A DNA stretch of 52,923 nt from Paludibacteraceae bacterium (GTDB lineage: Bacteria; Bacteroidota; Bacteroidia; Bacteroidales; Paludibacteraceae), in the NCBI GenBank assembly GCA_024405855.1, contig JAKSNZ010000011.1, positions 1 to 52,923 of the forward strand. The letters are read 5' to 3'. Made by a program: the position numbers and the translations under genes. Below, in pieces: positions 8,986 through 17,598 of the stretch. Position 1 is the stretch's first letter, and every line of letters starts with the position of its first letter. Under the pieces are notes generated by a model. It searched no databases, had not been told where the DNA came from, and saw nothing but the letters and a program-made list of their open reading frames with translations.

Positions 8986-10206
8986 TTACCCCTCTTTTTT
9001 AATAATTAACGTGGAATTAGTACCTCCAAACCCAAAGGAGTTTGCAAGAAATGTATCAAAGTGTTTGTCAAGCCTTTGGTTTGGTATGTATAGATTTGCA
9101 CTGTCCTCATCAGGCTCCTCAAAGTTTAGATTTGGTGCAATAAAACCATTCTGCATCATAAGCATTGAGTAGATTACATCAGATGTGCCTGACATCCACA
9201 TTTCATGACCTGTCATTGATTTGGTTGAAGTAATCGGAACTTTAATGTCTCCAAAAATATTATGTAGAGCCTTTGCTTCACAGGAGTCTCCAAGTGGAGT
9301 GGATGTGGCGTGAGCGTTTATGTATCCTATCTCTTTAATGTTGATTCCGGCATTGCTTAAGCAGTTTCTGATTGATTTTTCAGGACCTTCAACATTAGGA
9401 GCCGATATATGGTCTCCGTTTGCGGAAAATCCCCAACCTATAACTTCACCTAATATGTTTGCACCACGATTTACCGCATGCTCATATTCCTCCAATACTA
9501 TGGTGGCTGCACCCCCTGAAGGTACAAGTCCGTCTCTGTTCTTGTCAAACGGACGCGATGCTTTTGTTGGCTCGTTCATACGTACAGAGAATGCGTAAGT
9601 GCCGTCAAAAGCGGCAACGGCGTATGAGTTTGTCTCCTGTGCCCCTCCTACCACTATAATGTCTTGCATGCCGTTACGTATCAGCGTAGTGCCTAAACCT
9701 ATTGAATGGCTCCCTGATGAACAGGCAGATGATATAGTCATGTTTATTCCTTTTAAGTGGAATATGCAGCCAAGGTTCATTGTAACGGTGGAGTTCATAG
9801 ACTTGAAAGTGGTGCCTAAACCGCATAGGGTGGTATCGTTGACAAGTCTCATTCTGTCAACACCTTCAATAACCGCTTGTGCTGTTGTATCATTGCCGTA
9901 AATAAGTCCTACATCTTCTTTTGCCATATCTTCTTCTGTCAGTTTGGCGTTAGATAGGGCTTCTTTGGTTGCACAATAGGCAAATAGTGCCTCCTCTGGC
10001 ATAAGTGCCCTTTGATGGCGGTTAAGTTCTGACTTGATATCAGGAATCGGAACCATGCCTGTAAGCAGGCTACGGAATCCCAATTCCTTTCTTGACGGGT
10101 CAATGCCTATTCCTGAAACCCCATTGTACAGTGAGTCTCTGACACTTTCAAGATTGGTGCCAATACAGGAATAAATTCCCATTCCGGTAATTACAACTCT
10201 TCTCAT
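8986..10206 (-). CDS. Beta-ketoacyl-ACP synthase (FabF/FabB type)
   Basis: 406-residue ketosynthase with the complete Cys-His-His triad: C162 in SSACSSGSHS, H299 in NAHATSTPLGD, and K329/H334 in STKSMTGHEMWMSG. The N-terminus VVITGMGIYSCIG and the C-terminus NSFGFGGTNSTLII are intact. GHEMWMSG, in place of the usual GHxxGAxG, is a variant I associate with Bacteroidota pigment-type ketosynthases. It would catalyse chain initiation or elongation of the aryl polyene on an ACP. It starts inside the stop codon of the LolA-like gene (ATGA at 10203-10206). Confidence 0.87.
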   Translation of the reverse strand: MRRVVITGMGIYSCIGTNLESVRDSLYNGVSGIGIDPSRKELGFRSLLTGMVPIPDIKSELNRHQRALMPEEALFAYCATKEALSNAKLTEEDMAKEDVGLIYGNDTTAQAVIEGVDRMRLVNDTTLCGLGTTFKSMNSTVTMNLGCIFHLKGINMTISSACSSGSHSIGLGTTLIRNGMQDIIVVGGAQETNSYAVAAFDGTYAFSVRMNEPTKASRPFDKNRDGLVPSGGAATIVLEEYEHAVNRGANILGEVIGWGFSANGDHISAPNVEGPEKSIRNCLSNAGINIKEIGYINAHATSTPLGDSCEAKALHNIFGDIKVPITSTKSMTGHEMWMSGTSDVIYSMLMMQNGFIAPNLNFEEPDEDSANLYIPNQRLDKHFDTFLANSFGFGGTNSTLIIKKEG

Positions 10207-10676
10207 CGTTTTGTAAATGACATGTTAATGAACTTAATGTCAGTGGTGTTGCCTGATTTTTCATCAACAAAAACTCTGTCTGCAACTCCATCTTTGTTAA
10301 AGGTTATGGACATTGAATTCAAAAGGTTGGCAAGAATTTTCTTTTTTGGTACAATTGTCAGTGTGTTGCCTTCCCAACTTAGTTCAAAATCCTTTTTAAT
10401 TGCAGGGTTTTCACTTTCATCTTCATTCATCTTGCTTATTATGTGAACAAGGACTTTAGGAATTTTAATGGCATCGGCAGAGTCATATTCCCATTTTACG
10501 CTGTCAGGATAAGAGTAAAGAAACTTTCCTGTGGAGTATTCAGGCTCCGTCAATGCCTGTGATGTCCTTGTTTGCTGAAAGTCGGCTTCAATCCTTGATG
10601 CGTGTGCAATTTTTACTTGTGCATTGACAACAAGAGCCGTAGCGGTTAGAATAAGTATTAACAAAATTTTTTTCAT
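10203..10676 (-). CDS. LolA-like outer-membrane lipoprotein carrier
   Basis: 157 residues with an N-terminal signal peptide (MKKILLILILTATALVVNA). The mature part begins with IEADFQQTRTSQALTEPEYSTGKFLYSYPDSVKWEY, the first strands of the LolA half-barrel. LolA-like periplasmic chaperones accompany MMPL exporters in aryl polyene and flexirubin clusters and are thought to carry the amphipathic product to the outer membrane. The housekeeping LolA is a less likely assignment because the gene lies between two ketosynthase genes with spacings of 1 nt and a 4-nt overlap. Confidence 0.82.
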   Translation of the reverse strand: MKKILLILILTATALVVNAQVKIAHASRIEADFQQTRTSQALTEPEYSTGKFLYSYPDSVKWEYDSADAIKIPKVLVHIISKMNEDESENPAIKKDFELSWEGNTLTIVPKKKILANLLNSMSITFNKDGVADRVFVDEKSGNTTDIKFINMSFTKR

Positions 10677-10677
10677 G

Positions 10678-12303
10678 TTATTTAGCCTTAATGATTTTAG
10701 ATTTTATTAGTTGTGTTGATTTTATTCCTGCCTTATTTAACAGTGATTGCCATTTGTCATCTGTCTCATTAAATGCACATACAAGTGCATTCTTAATTAC
10801 TCCGCTTCTTATCAGAAGTTTAGCCTGCATCTCCGCTTTTGCTATAGGGTCATTACTGTCAACAAGTGTTGTGTTTAATCCTTTGCAGTTAAACACGCGG
10901 GCAAGTGTGCATGCCGCTGCATTGTGTGTTGAGTTCATAAACTGAGTGGGGGAGAAATCCTTTTCACCGTGTTCAGCCAATTGTTCAAGCAATGACACGG
11001 TTTGTACAATGCAACCCCATTCAGTGCATAAAACTATTGCATCAGGTTTTGTCAGTCCTTCCTGCTTTAGTGCCTTATGCGATGCGGCAATAAGTTTGCA
11101 TAGTGACGGTGTCATTCTGCGAGCCTGCATTGGTGATATTAAGTCATTGACGCTCAAAGAGTCATCAAATTCATACTCTTGTGAAACGTATAGGTTTTCA
11201 ATAGAACTTGTACCACAAAGTGAGACAGGTTGTTTGGCAAGTACTATGGATGAGTCATTGCCCCCAAAACCAAAGGCATTGCATAGTGCATAATTGTAAC
11301 CTCTTTCCTCCATACGCCATAGCGTGAATATTGCCTCTATGCTTCCGCTTGCCGATGTGGTATGCCCCGTAAGGTTTTTGGTTGATTCAAGTGCAACCTT
11401 ATAATCCTTGCCAAACAGTCTCTCAATGGCTCTCAATTCACACTCATCATTGTTTTGAGTGGCTGTGCCGTGAGCGTTTATATAGTTTATGTCATTTATG
11501 GTTAATCCGCTAATGCTTAGGGCGTTGTGCATTGCATTATAGGCTCCGTCACCATCGGGCGATGACGCTGTTTGGTGGTATGCGTCACAACTGTTTGCGT
11601 AGCCTGCCAAATATCCGTAAATGTGGGCATCGCGGGTTGCAGCCTCAGTTGCTTCCTCTAAAATAAGATATGCCGCACCTTCACCCAAATTTATTCCGTC
11701 TCTGTCAGGAGCAAAAGGACGGCACACTTTTTCAGACACGATACCTAACGATGCAAATCCGTTTAGATGAAACTTAGTAAGTGCCTCTGTACCGCCAACC
11801 ACAACACGTTTTGTAATGCCTGTGCAAATAAGGCTTGCACCATAAATTATTGCATTAAGAGCAGAAGAGCATGCTGTAGAGATAGTGGTGCTGTCTGAAA
11901 GCGAAAACTGTTTTGCAAGAGATTTTGAGGTCCAATCCGCTTCCAATTGTTCAATACATGCTATATTTGAAAAATCTCCTTTGCTCCAATTTGCGTAATG
12001 CTTTTCAATAACATCCATACCACCTACAGTAGTGCCGTTTACAAGGTGTAATGCCTGTATTTGTTCTTCGCTTAATCCTGAATCTGCAAGACACTCCTTT
12101 AACGCTATGCCACCCAAAAGTACATTGCGTGATACGTCAGTATTAGATATTGAAACCTCTCCAACAGGCCACTCCTTATGAATTGTGGTCAGAATCTTAG
12201 GTGCTTTTACAAAAGACTTGCCTGACAACAGGTTTCTTCTGTTGTCTGCCACGCCAATACCTAAGGCTGATACAATTCCTATGCCTGTAATTGCAATCTG
12301 CAT
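10678..12303 (-). CDS. Ketosynthase fused to a KS-like (chain-length-factor-like) C-terminal domain
   Basis: 541 residues. The N-terminal part (1-358) is a full FabF-type ketosynthase with C145 in ISTACSSALN, H278 in NAHGTATQND-like NAHGTATQNND, and K309/H314 in TKNLTGHTTSASG. The C-terminal part (about 388-541) resembles the ketoacyl-synt_2 family: ARRMTPSLCKLIAASHKAL, then FMNSTHNAAACTLARVF. In the aryl polyene pathway of gammaproteobacteria a ketosynthase (ApeO) works with a separate ketoacyl-synt_2 partner (ApeC) that acts like a chain-length factor; here both appear in one chain. The fusion is read from the uninterrupted frame; its function is inferred. Confidence 0.82.
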   Translation of the reverse strand: MQIAITGIGIVSALGIGVADNRRNLLSGKSFVKAPKILTTIHKEWPVGEVSISNTDVSRNVLLGGIALKECLADSGLSEEQIQALHLVNGTTVGGMDVIEKHYANWSKGDFSNIACIEQLEADWTSKSLAKQFSLSDSTTISTACSSALNAIIYGASLICTGITKRVVVGGTEALTKFHLNGFASLGIVSEKVCRPFAPDRDGINLGEGAAYLILEEATEAATRDAHIYGYLAGYANSCDAYHQTASSPDGDGAYNAMHNALSISGLTINDINYINAHGTATQNNDECELRAIERLFGKDYKVALESTKNLTGHTTSASGSIEAIFTLWRMEERGYNYALCNAFGFGGNDSSIVLAKQPVSLCGTSSIENLYVSQEYEFDDSLSVNDLISPMQARRMTPSLCKLIAASHKALKQEGLTKPDAIVLCTEWGCIVQTVSLLEQLAEHGEKDFSPTQFMNSTHNAAACTLARVFNCKGLNTTLVDSNDPIAKAEMQAKLLIRSGVIKNALVCAFNETDDKWQSLLNKAGIKSTQLIKSKIIKAK

Positions 12304-12304
12304 G

Positions 12305-12562
12305 CTATTTTGTGCGGTGTGCCGATACGTACTCCGCTAATGAATCAATACTTTTAAGGGCAAGTTTTGATTGCTCCTTGTCAGCAAATTTGATACCGTA
12401 ATTCTTATCCAAAATCATGACAATTTCAAGAGCGTCTATTGAGTCAAGTCCAAGTCCCTCATTAAAAAGCGGAGCGGAATTGTCAATATCATCAGGTGTC
12501 ATGTCCAAAAGATTCAAGGCACTAATGATTTGTTTTTTGAGTTGTAATTTCAGTTCTTCCAT
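12305..12562 (-). CDS. Acyl carrier protein
   Basis: 85 residues, acidic and helical, with the phosphopantetheine site LGLDSIDALE (S41). It would carry the growing chain for the adjacent ketosynthases. It is one of two ACPs in the cluster; aryl polyene clusters also carry two. Spacing is 6 nt from the upstream KS-like gene and 1 nt to the downstream ketosynthase. Confidence 0.9.
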   Translation of the reverse strand: MEELKLQLKKQIISALNLLDMTPDDIDNSAPLFNEGLGLDSIDALEIVMILDKNYGIKFADKEQSKLALKSIDSLAEYVSAHRTK

Positions 12563-12568
12563 AATATA

Positions 12569-13102
12569 TTAAGGTTTTTCAATCCACATAATACATTTAT
12601 AATCAGTGTCATTGTTATATTCCACCCACCCAACCAAGGCATCGCTCTCAAGCGGAATGGTTTTTAGCACTTTAATAAAGTGTTCCTCATTTTCAAGCAC
12701 AAGAAAACATGACTCCCCGTAATATTTATTCCTTATGGCAATCTCTCCTGTTGCAATGTTTGGTAAAGTGTATACAAACAGCGATGGAGAAGGGTAGTAG
12801 TCTTTCTTGTTTATGGTTGCATTGTATTTCAAATCTGTATGCAACGATGCCCTATTGTTTGCAAGAATTATCTTTCTTGTCTCATTAGGTGTGAATCTTG
12901 GTTTGCCCTCCTGTCTTAAAACAAGTTCAGAGGCAATGAACGCCAGACGGCTCATGGAATCCATCTTGTAAAATTTAGGATAGTCACCCACAAGTTTGCC
13001 GTATAGTTCAGTCAGCAAGTCTGCACCTGTTTTTTCACAGTCCAATGGTTCTCCGCAAATCAGGCAGCCGTTTGGTGATATTTCAACTATATATTCCTTC
13101 AT
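12569..13102 (-). CDS. Short ketosynthase-like protein without catalytic cysteine
   Basis: 177 residues. Segments such as MDSMSRLAFIASELVL, ILANNRASLHTDLKYN and SPSLFVYTLPNIATGEIAIR read like the N-terminal half of a ketosynthase, but the nucleophile position is asparagine (TLPNIATGE) and no His motifs follow. It is therefore unlikely to condense by itself and may be a structural or chain-length partner. The start at 13102 was chosen over 13135 and 13117 because it overlaps the stop codon of the preceding ketosynthase as ATGA. Related short proteins are often annotated '3-oxoacyl-ACP synthase' in Bacteroidota flexirubin clusters (memory, not searched). Confidence 0.65.
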   Translation of the reverse strand: MKEYIVEISPNGCLICGEPLDCEKTGADLLTELYGKLVGDYPKFYKMDSMSRLAFIASELVLRQEGKPRFTPNETRKIILANNRASLHTDLKYNATINKKDYYPSPSLFVYTLPNIATGEIAIRNKYYGESCFLVLENEEHFIKVLKTIPLESDALVGWVEYNNDTDYKCIMWIEKP

Positions 13103-14127
13103 TTTTTCAAACTCCATCTTACTGCGGCATTGCACCCTCCAAACCCGCTTAGCATTTTAATGAAACTGTTTCCGTGTATGCCGGTACGTGTTGTAGGTAA
13201 CATACATTTTTCAACTGCCTGCATTGATATTATTGTCTCCAAAATTCCTGTTGCTCCAAGTGTGTGTCCGTAATAGACTTTTAGGGCAAGGATAGGCTTG
13301 CTTTCCAAACCTGCCCTGTGCAGTGCAAGGGTTTCCATATCATCATTGTATGCAGTACCTGTTCCGTGAACGGAAATAAAAGCCAAATTTTCAATGTTGC
13401 ATTTGTCCAAACAGTCAGTCAGGCATCTGTAACTGCCTTCAGCAGTGCGGCTTGGACCTGAAATATGGTTGGCATCGTTGTGCATGGAGCCAACCTCATA
13501 TATCCAGCCATTGGGATTTTTGCTCTCTGAAACGGCACTTAAAATCATACATGCAGCCGCTTCTCCTAAATTAAGACCGTCACGGTCTGGGGCAAACGGA
13601 CGGCATTTTTCAGCAGACAGAGCCTTTAATGATTGGAATCCGCTGACAATGAACTTGGAAAGCACATCACAGCCTATGACAACTGCCGTCTTATAGATAC
13701 CTGCCGTTAATAATCTGCTTGCCATTATTTGGGCACTTACACCGGAGATACATGCGTTGCTTACAATTACAGGCAGGTTTTTATTGCCAAAGTGCCTTGT
13801 TACCGCTACGGCAGGCTCCCATAACTGCAAATCCTCACCTTTTGTGGTGGAGAAAACAAATATTACATTTGCAGATGTTGTGTCAATGTCAGTTCCCAAC
13901 AATGCCTGTGATACGGACTCAATGCACATTTGTGTGAATGTCATTCTTGTAGGCATTGCTGAGGCTGTAAAAGACTCAACGCAGTCAAACATATCATAAT
14001 ATTTTTTCAGCCCCGATATGCCTGACATCACCGCACTGAAATTCTCTTCTGTTGTGTTTCCAAGCGGTGAATAGATGTTGTCCGATATTTTAATTATTGT
14101 TTCCAAAACTCGTAAAAGTGGAACCAT
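13099..14127 (-). CDS. Compact beta-ketoacyl-ACP synthase
   Basis: 342 residues, about 60 shorter than FabF, but with the catalytic triad intact: C126 in SNACISGVSAQ, H254 in SVHGTGTAYND, K283/H288 in LKVYYGHTLGATG. The N-terminal strand is present though divergent (ETIIKISDNIYSPLGNTTEENF). The shortening comes from internal loops. It is the first ketosynthase of the operon and could be the initiation enzyme that extends the aryl starter, but that is inferred. It overlaps the acyltransferase gene by 34 bp upstream and the KS-like gene by 4 nt downstream. Confidence 0.82.
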   Translation of the reverse strand: MVPLLRVLETIIKISDNIYSPLGNTTEENFSAVMSGISGLKKYYDMFDCVESFTASAMPTRMTFTQMCIESVSQALLGTDIDTTSANVIFVFSTTKGEDLQLWEPAVAVTRHFGNKNLPVIVSNACISGVSAQIMASRLLTAGIYKTAVVIGCDVLSKFIVSGFQSLKALSAEKCRPFAPDRDGLNLGEAAACMILSAVSESKNPNGWIYEVGSMHNDANHISGPSRTAEGSYRCLTDCLDKCNIENLAFISVHGTGTAYNDDMETLALHRAGLESKPILALKVYYGHTLGATGILETIISMQAVEKCMLPTTRTGIHGNSFIKMLSGFGGCNAAVRWSLKK

Positions 14128-14984
14128 TGTTTTGGATATTTATCCAAAATGTGCTCAATATTTTTTGTGTATATGTCAAGCAACTCCTTTGCCTGCTCCT
14201 TATGGTTTGAACTCTTGTAAGTTCCGTCAGACAACTGACAAACATAAAGAGTGTATTCCCTGTAATTTTTACGCATCATAAATAGCGTGATAACAGGCAC
14301 TTGCTCTGCTACTGCCACTCTGAAAGGACCTTCAGGGAAAGAGGCTTCCCTGCCTAAAAGAGAGGCTTTCAGTTGTCTGTCACCATAAAACATTCTGTCA
14401 CCATGAACAGATAGAATATTACCACCGATTACGGCATTGTGCATCTCAAAAATGTGACTGCCGTCCTCCTTTACAGGTATGATGTGCAATCCCATCTCTT
14501 CAAATTTGGAATTGCGGTTTTCATTTATAGTTTTGGCATCGCCCGTAAAAGTAAGCACGTATGCCTCTTTTGTCATTTTTATGGTGTATCCTGCAAGTTC
14601 CTGATTCCCAATGTGGGAGTTGAGGATAATAAAACCGCCAGGCTTACAGGTCAGGTTATCTAAAATCTCAGAGTTTACTATTTTTATATCTATATGTCTG
14701 CCTGCCCATACGGCAAAACGGTCAAGTACAGATTTTCCAAACTCCAAATAACTGAGATATAGGTTTTTAACAGAAGAAAATGTATTGTGTTTCTGTATGT
14801 CTTTCCAATAATGGTATATGCCTCGTCTGCCTGATTTCTGAATAATTATTGACACTATAATCCAGCAATAGACTATGGGATAGACAAAGGGCGGCGGCAT
14901 TAGTCTGAATATCTTAAGGAGACATCTGTGCATCCAAGTTGTTCCTTCTGATTTGCCGGACCACGCTCTGTTTTGCATAGACAT
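14094..14984 (-). CDS. LpxL/HtrB-like acyltransferase
   Basis: 296 residues with one membrane helix (about 34-50) and the HxxxxE motif of the lipid A acyltransferase family at NSHIGNQE (H124, E129), followed by GGNILSVHGDRMFYGD and FPEGPFRVA. Family members transfer acyl chains from ACP to lipid A or similar lipids at the inner membrane. Lying between an ACP gene and a ketosynthase gene, it probably esterifies the polyene or a fatty chain onto the product. The housekeeping LpxL is a less likely assignment. Confidence 0.82.
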   Translation of the reverse strand: MSMQNRAWSGKSEGTTWMHRCLLKIFRLMPPPFVYPIVYCWIIVSIIIQKSGRRGIYHYWKDIQKHNTFSSVKNLYLSYLEFGKSVLDRFAVWAGRHIDIKIVNSEILDNLTCKPGGFIILNSHIGNQELAGYTIKMTKEAYVLTFTGDAKTINENRNSKFEEMGLHIIPVKEDGSHIFEMHNAVIGGNILSVHGDRMFYGDRQLKASLLGREASFPEGPFRVAVAEQVPVITLFMMRKNYREYTLYVCQLSDGTYKSSNHKEQAKELLDIYTKNIEHILDKYPKQWFHFYEFWKQ

Positions 14985-14987
14985 ACC

Positions 14988-15230
14988 TTATTTTACATGA
15001 GAGTGGATTAATTCATATAAATCTGCAAGTGTCTTTACATTAATGAGCTCATCTTTCTCCAACTTGAATCCGAATTTCTCCTTTACACTTACAATAATAT
15101 CTATTATGTCCAGACTGTCGATGCCCAAATCAGTGGTAATCAGACTTTCAGGTGCTATTGAATTTTTATCCAAATCAAAATCCTCAACCAAAAAGGCGTT
15201 TACCGTTGCTATAACTTCTTCTTTAGTCAT
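14988..15230 (-). CDS. Acyl carrier protein
   Basis: 80 residues with the phosphopantetheine attachment motif LGIDSLDIID (S39). The sequence differs clearly from the other cluster ACP (12305-12562), so the two may take different roles, for example one receiving the aryl starter and one the growing polyene. It is 9 nt after the ammonia-lyase gene and 3 nt before the acyltransferase gene. Confidence 0.9.
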   Translation of the reverse strand: MTKEEVIATVNAFLVEDFDLDKNSIAPESLITTDLGIDSLDIIDIIVSVKEKFGFKLEKDELINVKTLADLYELIHSHVK

Positions 15231-15239
15231 GATGTTATG

Positions 15240-16745
15240 CTATGAAAGTGCTTTTAAATATTGTTCTATTTTATTAAGGTCACTGCTTAACTCGTTATCA
15301 TCAATTATGGTATCTGTAATTGCTCTTATCTCATCGTATGTCTTACGGGTGGAGGAGGACAGGTTGCTTTTTATTTTCAGACAATCAGTGGCTTGTGCCA
15401 ATGCCATAAACAGCACAGACATTACCTGGTATGTGTTTTCAACCACTTGTCTGCAAATTTCTGCCGTGTTGCTGCCCATTGACACTATATCCTGATTGTC
15501 GTTATTGTTTGGAATGGAGTGTACATAGTTTGGCATTGCAAGGGTTTGGCATTCAGCAGTGGTGCTTGTGGCTGTGAACTGACAAGCCTGCATTGCATAG
15601 TTAAGCCCAAGTTTCCCTAAATTAAGGAAAGGTGGCAGTATTCCGTTTATTTTGTCATGAAATAAATAGTTCAGTTGCCTCTCTGCAGTCATAGCCAATC
15701 TTACAAGTGCTATTTTAACTTTGTCTTGTTCAAACGATATGTAGTCTCCGTGGAAATTACCTCCATGATAAACATTTTTGGTTATGGAATCCACAATAGG
15801 GTTGTCACTGGCGGAATTAAGCTCGTTCTCTAAAATGGTGCGTGACTGCATTAGAGTGTCGTATATAGGACCTAATATCTGAGGCGTACATCTTAAACTA
15901 TAGTAGGCTTGTACTTTGTGTGCAAAATAAGAGGGTTGTTTGCTCTCATTGTACAGTTCTTGCTCTCGTTTACGCAGACATTTGCTGTCTTGTGCAATTT
16001 TACGCATTTGCTGTGCAATCTTCTTTTGCCCCGATTGATTCCTATAATTGTTTAGTGGCTCAGACATCCAATCATCGTATGATGATGCTATTTCATTTAT
16101 CCAAACGGATGCTATTACGGCTTTATCTAAAAGATTCTCTGCATGAAACTGATTTACCATACCAATGCCGGTCATAACGCTTGTGCCGTTTGTAACACTT
16201 AAACCTTCACGTATATGTATTTGCATCGGGTTCAGTCCAAGAGAATTCATAACGTCAATAGTGTTTTGCCATGAACCGTTGTAGTGCACTTTGCCTTCTC
16301 CTATAAGGCACAATGCTATATGTGCCAATTGTACCAAATCTCCGCTCGCACCCACGCTTCCATGTTTTGGTACGTATGGTATTATATCGTTGTTTATAAA
16401 TGATTGCAGCAGTGTTACTGCATCTCTGTGAATGCCACTTTTACCCTGTATAAAGCAACCTAAACGTGCTATCATGGCTGCCTTGACATCCACATCGGGT
16501 AGAGGGTCTCCCATACCTGTTGAGTGGCTGCGGATTATATTGTATTGTAGCTGATTGAGTTCTTTGTCATCAATACGCCACTGTGACATAGGTCCAAAAC
16601 CTGTATTTATGCCGTATATTATCTTGCCTTTGGAGAACTCCCTTAAAAATGCAAAACAATCATCCACTTTTGGCAGATGAGTGTCAATGTTTAATTTCTT
16701 TGAATTAAATAAAATGTCCTTTACAAAGTCAAGACTTAAATCCAT
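15240..16745 (-). CDS. Aromatic amino acid ammonia-lyase, probably tyrosine ammonia-lyase
   Basis: 501 residues of the MIO-containing HAL/PAL/TAL family. The self-cyclising Ala-Ser-Gly triad is A133-S134-G135 in GSVGASGDL; the catalytic tyrosine is Y44 in IIYGINTGFGPM. Later conserved parts include GGNFHGDYIS and SIPNNNDNQDIVSMG. It closely resembles, from memory, the Flavobacterium johnsoniae tyrosine ammonia-lyase of the flexirubin locus, including the stretch LQYNIIRSHSTG. It would release 4-coumarate as starter for the aryl polyene. The selectivity pair S73-H74 also occurs in histidine ammonia-lyase, but no hut genes are nearby. Spacing to the next gene is 9 nt. Confidence 0.87.
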   Translation of the reverse strand: MDLSLDFVKDILFNSKKLNIDTHLPKVDDCFAFLREFSKGKIIYGINTGFGPMSQWRIDDKELNQLQYNIIRSHSTGMGDPLPDVDVKAAMIARLGCFIQGKSGIHRDAVTLLQSFINNDIIPYVPKHGSVGASGDLVQLAHIALCLIGEGKVHYNGSWQNTIDVMNSLGLNPMQIHIREGLSVTNGTSVMTGIGMVNQFHAENLLDKAVIASVWINEIASSYDDWMSEPLNNYRNQSGQKKIAQQMRKIAQDSKCLRKREQELYNESKQPSYFAHKVQAYYSLRCTPQILGPIYDTLMQSRTILENELNSASDNPIVDSITKNVYHGGNFHGDYISFEQDKVKIALVRLAMTAERQLNYLFHDKINGILPPFLNLGKLGLNYAMQACQFTATSTTAECQTLAMPNYVHSIPNNNDNQDIVSMGSNTAEICRQVVENTYQVMSVLFMALAQATDCLKIKSNLSSSTRKTYDEIRAITDTIIDDNELSSDLNKIEQYLKALS

Positions 16746-16756
16746 CTCAAATGTTA

Positions 16757-17596
16757 TTATTTTTTATCTTCAAACGCATTCCTGAAACTATCCATAAAAT
16801 TACCCGATAAAACCGTCTGGCTGAAACCTCCGTCATTGTATAAGGTTTGCATTGTAAGCCCTTTAGTGTAATCAGAAAATAGCATTACACACAAATTGGC
16901 ACAGTCTGTTGCAGTGGCTCTGCCAAGCGGTGCCATCTTATCTGCATATTTATGGAAATATTCCGTTTCAGGAAAACACTTCTCTGCTCTTGTTTGAGTG
17001 GGGGATTGTGAAATGGCGTTAATCCTCACTTTACGGAGTTGCCCGTATATACCACCCATATTTCTTACTATGCTCTCAAGTAAGGCTTTTGCATCACTCA
17101 TTTCTCCGTAACCCTCCATAAACCTCTCAGAAGCAATGAATGATAGAGTAACAACAGATGCCCCCTCTGCAAGAGCATCTGTCTTTATACAAGTCTGCAA
17201 TATTTTATGCAGCGATACTGCCGATACGTCCAACGTTATGTTGTAGTATTCGTAATTGGAATCAGGGTAGGCTCTATGCCTGCGCAAGTTTTGTGACATT
17301 GCCACAGAGTGGAGAATAAAGTCAATCTTACCACCCAAAATCTCCTGTGATTTTTCAAGCAGGTTCTCAATGTCTGAAACATTTGTGGCATCACAGGCTA
17401 TTACAGTGCAACCCAATTCTGTGGCTGCACTGTTGGTTTCAGCCAGTGATATTGCCTGCTCAGTGTTTGTTATTACAAACTCCGCCCCCTCTTGTTTGCA
17501 CTGGTATGCAACATGCCACGCTAAGGAGTTTTTATCCATAATTCCGAATATTATACCCCGTTTGCCGTGCAATATGCCATTACCGGTACATTCCAT
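16757..17596 (-). CDS. FabI-like enoyl-ACP reductase (SDR family)
   Basis: 279 residues of the divergent short-chain dehydrogenase group of FabI: GIIFGIMDKNSLAWHVA (the FabI nucleotide loop), ILHSVAMSQ, and the catalytic Y163-x6-K170 in YGEMSDAK. In a pathway meant to leave conjugated double bonds, an enoyl reductase is unexpected; the enzyme may instead act as ketoreductase, or it may make a saturated side chain. It is the first gene of the pigment cluster; its start codon follows the nifJ stop after 2 nt. Confidence 0.78.
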   Translation of the reverse strand: MECTGNGILHGKRGIIFGIMDKNSLAWHVAYQCKQEGAEFVITNTEQAISLAETNSAATELGCTVIACDATNVSDIENLLEKSQEILGGKIDFILHSVAMSQNLRRHRAYPDSNYEYYNITLDVSAVSLHKILQTCIKTDALAEGASVVTLSFIASERFMEGYGEMSDAKALLESIVRNMGGIYGQLRKVRINAISQSPTQTRAEKCFPETEYFHKYADKMAPLGRATATDCANLCVMLFSDYTKGLTMQTLYNDGGFSQTVLSGNFMDSFRNAFEDKK

Positions 17597-17598
17597 AA

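Noticed and set aside
10203..10676. Housekeeping lolA
   Set aside because: The gene is wedged between ketosynthase genes with minimal spacing; a cluster-specific LolA-like carrier fits better.
13099..14127. Truncated, inactive ketosynthase
   Set aside because: Although short, it keeps Cys, both His and the Lys, as well as both terminal strands, so the size comes from internal loop loss.
15240..16745. Histidine ammonia-lyase (hutH)
   Set aside because: The S-H selectivity pair would allow it, but no hutU/hutI/hutG genes are near, the gene is in a pigment cluster, and the sequence resembles the flexirubin-locus tyrosine ammonia-lyase more than HutH.
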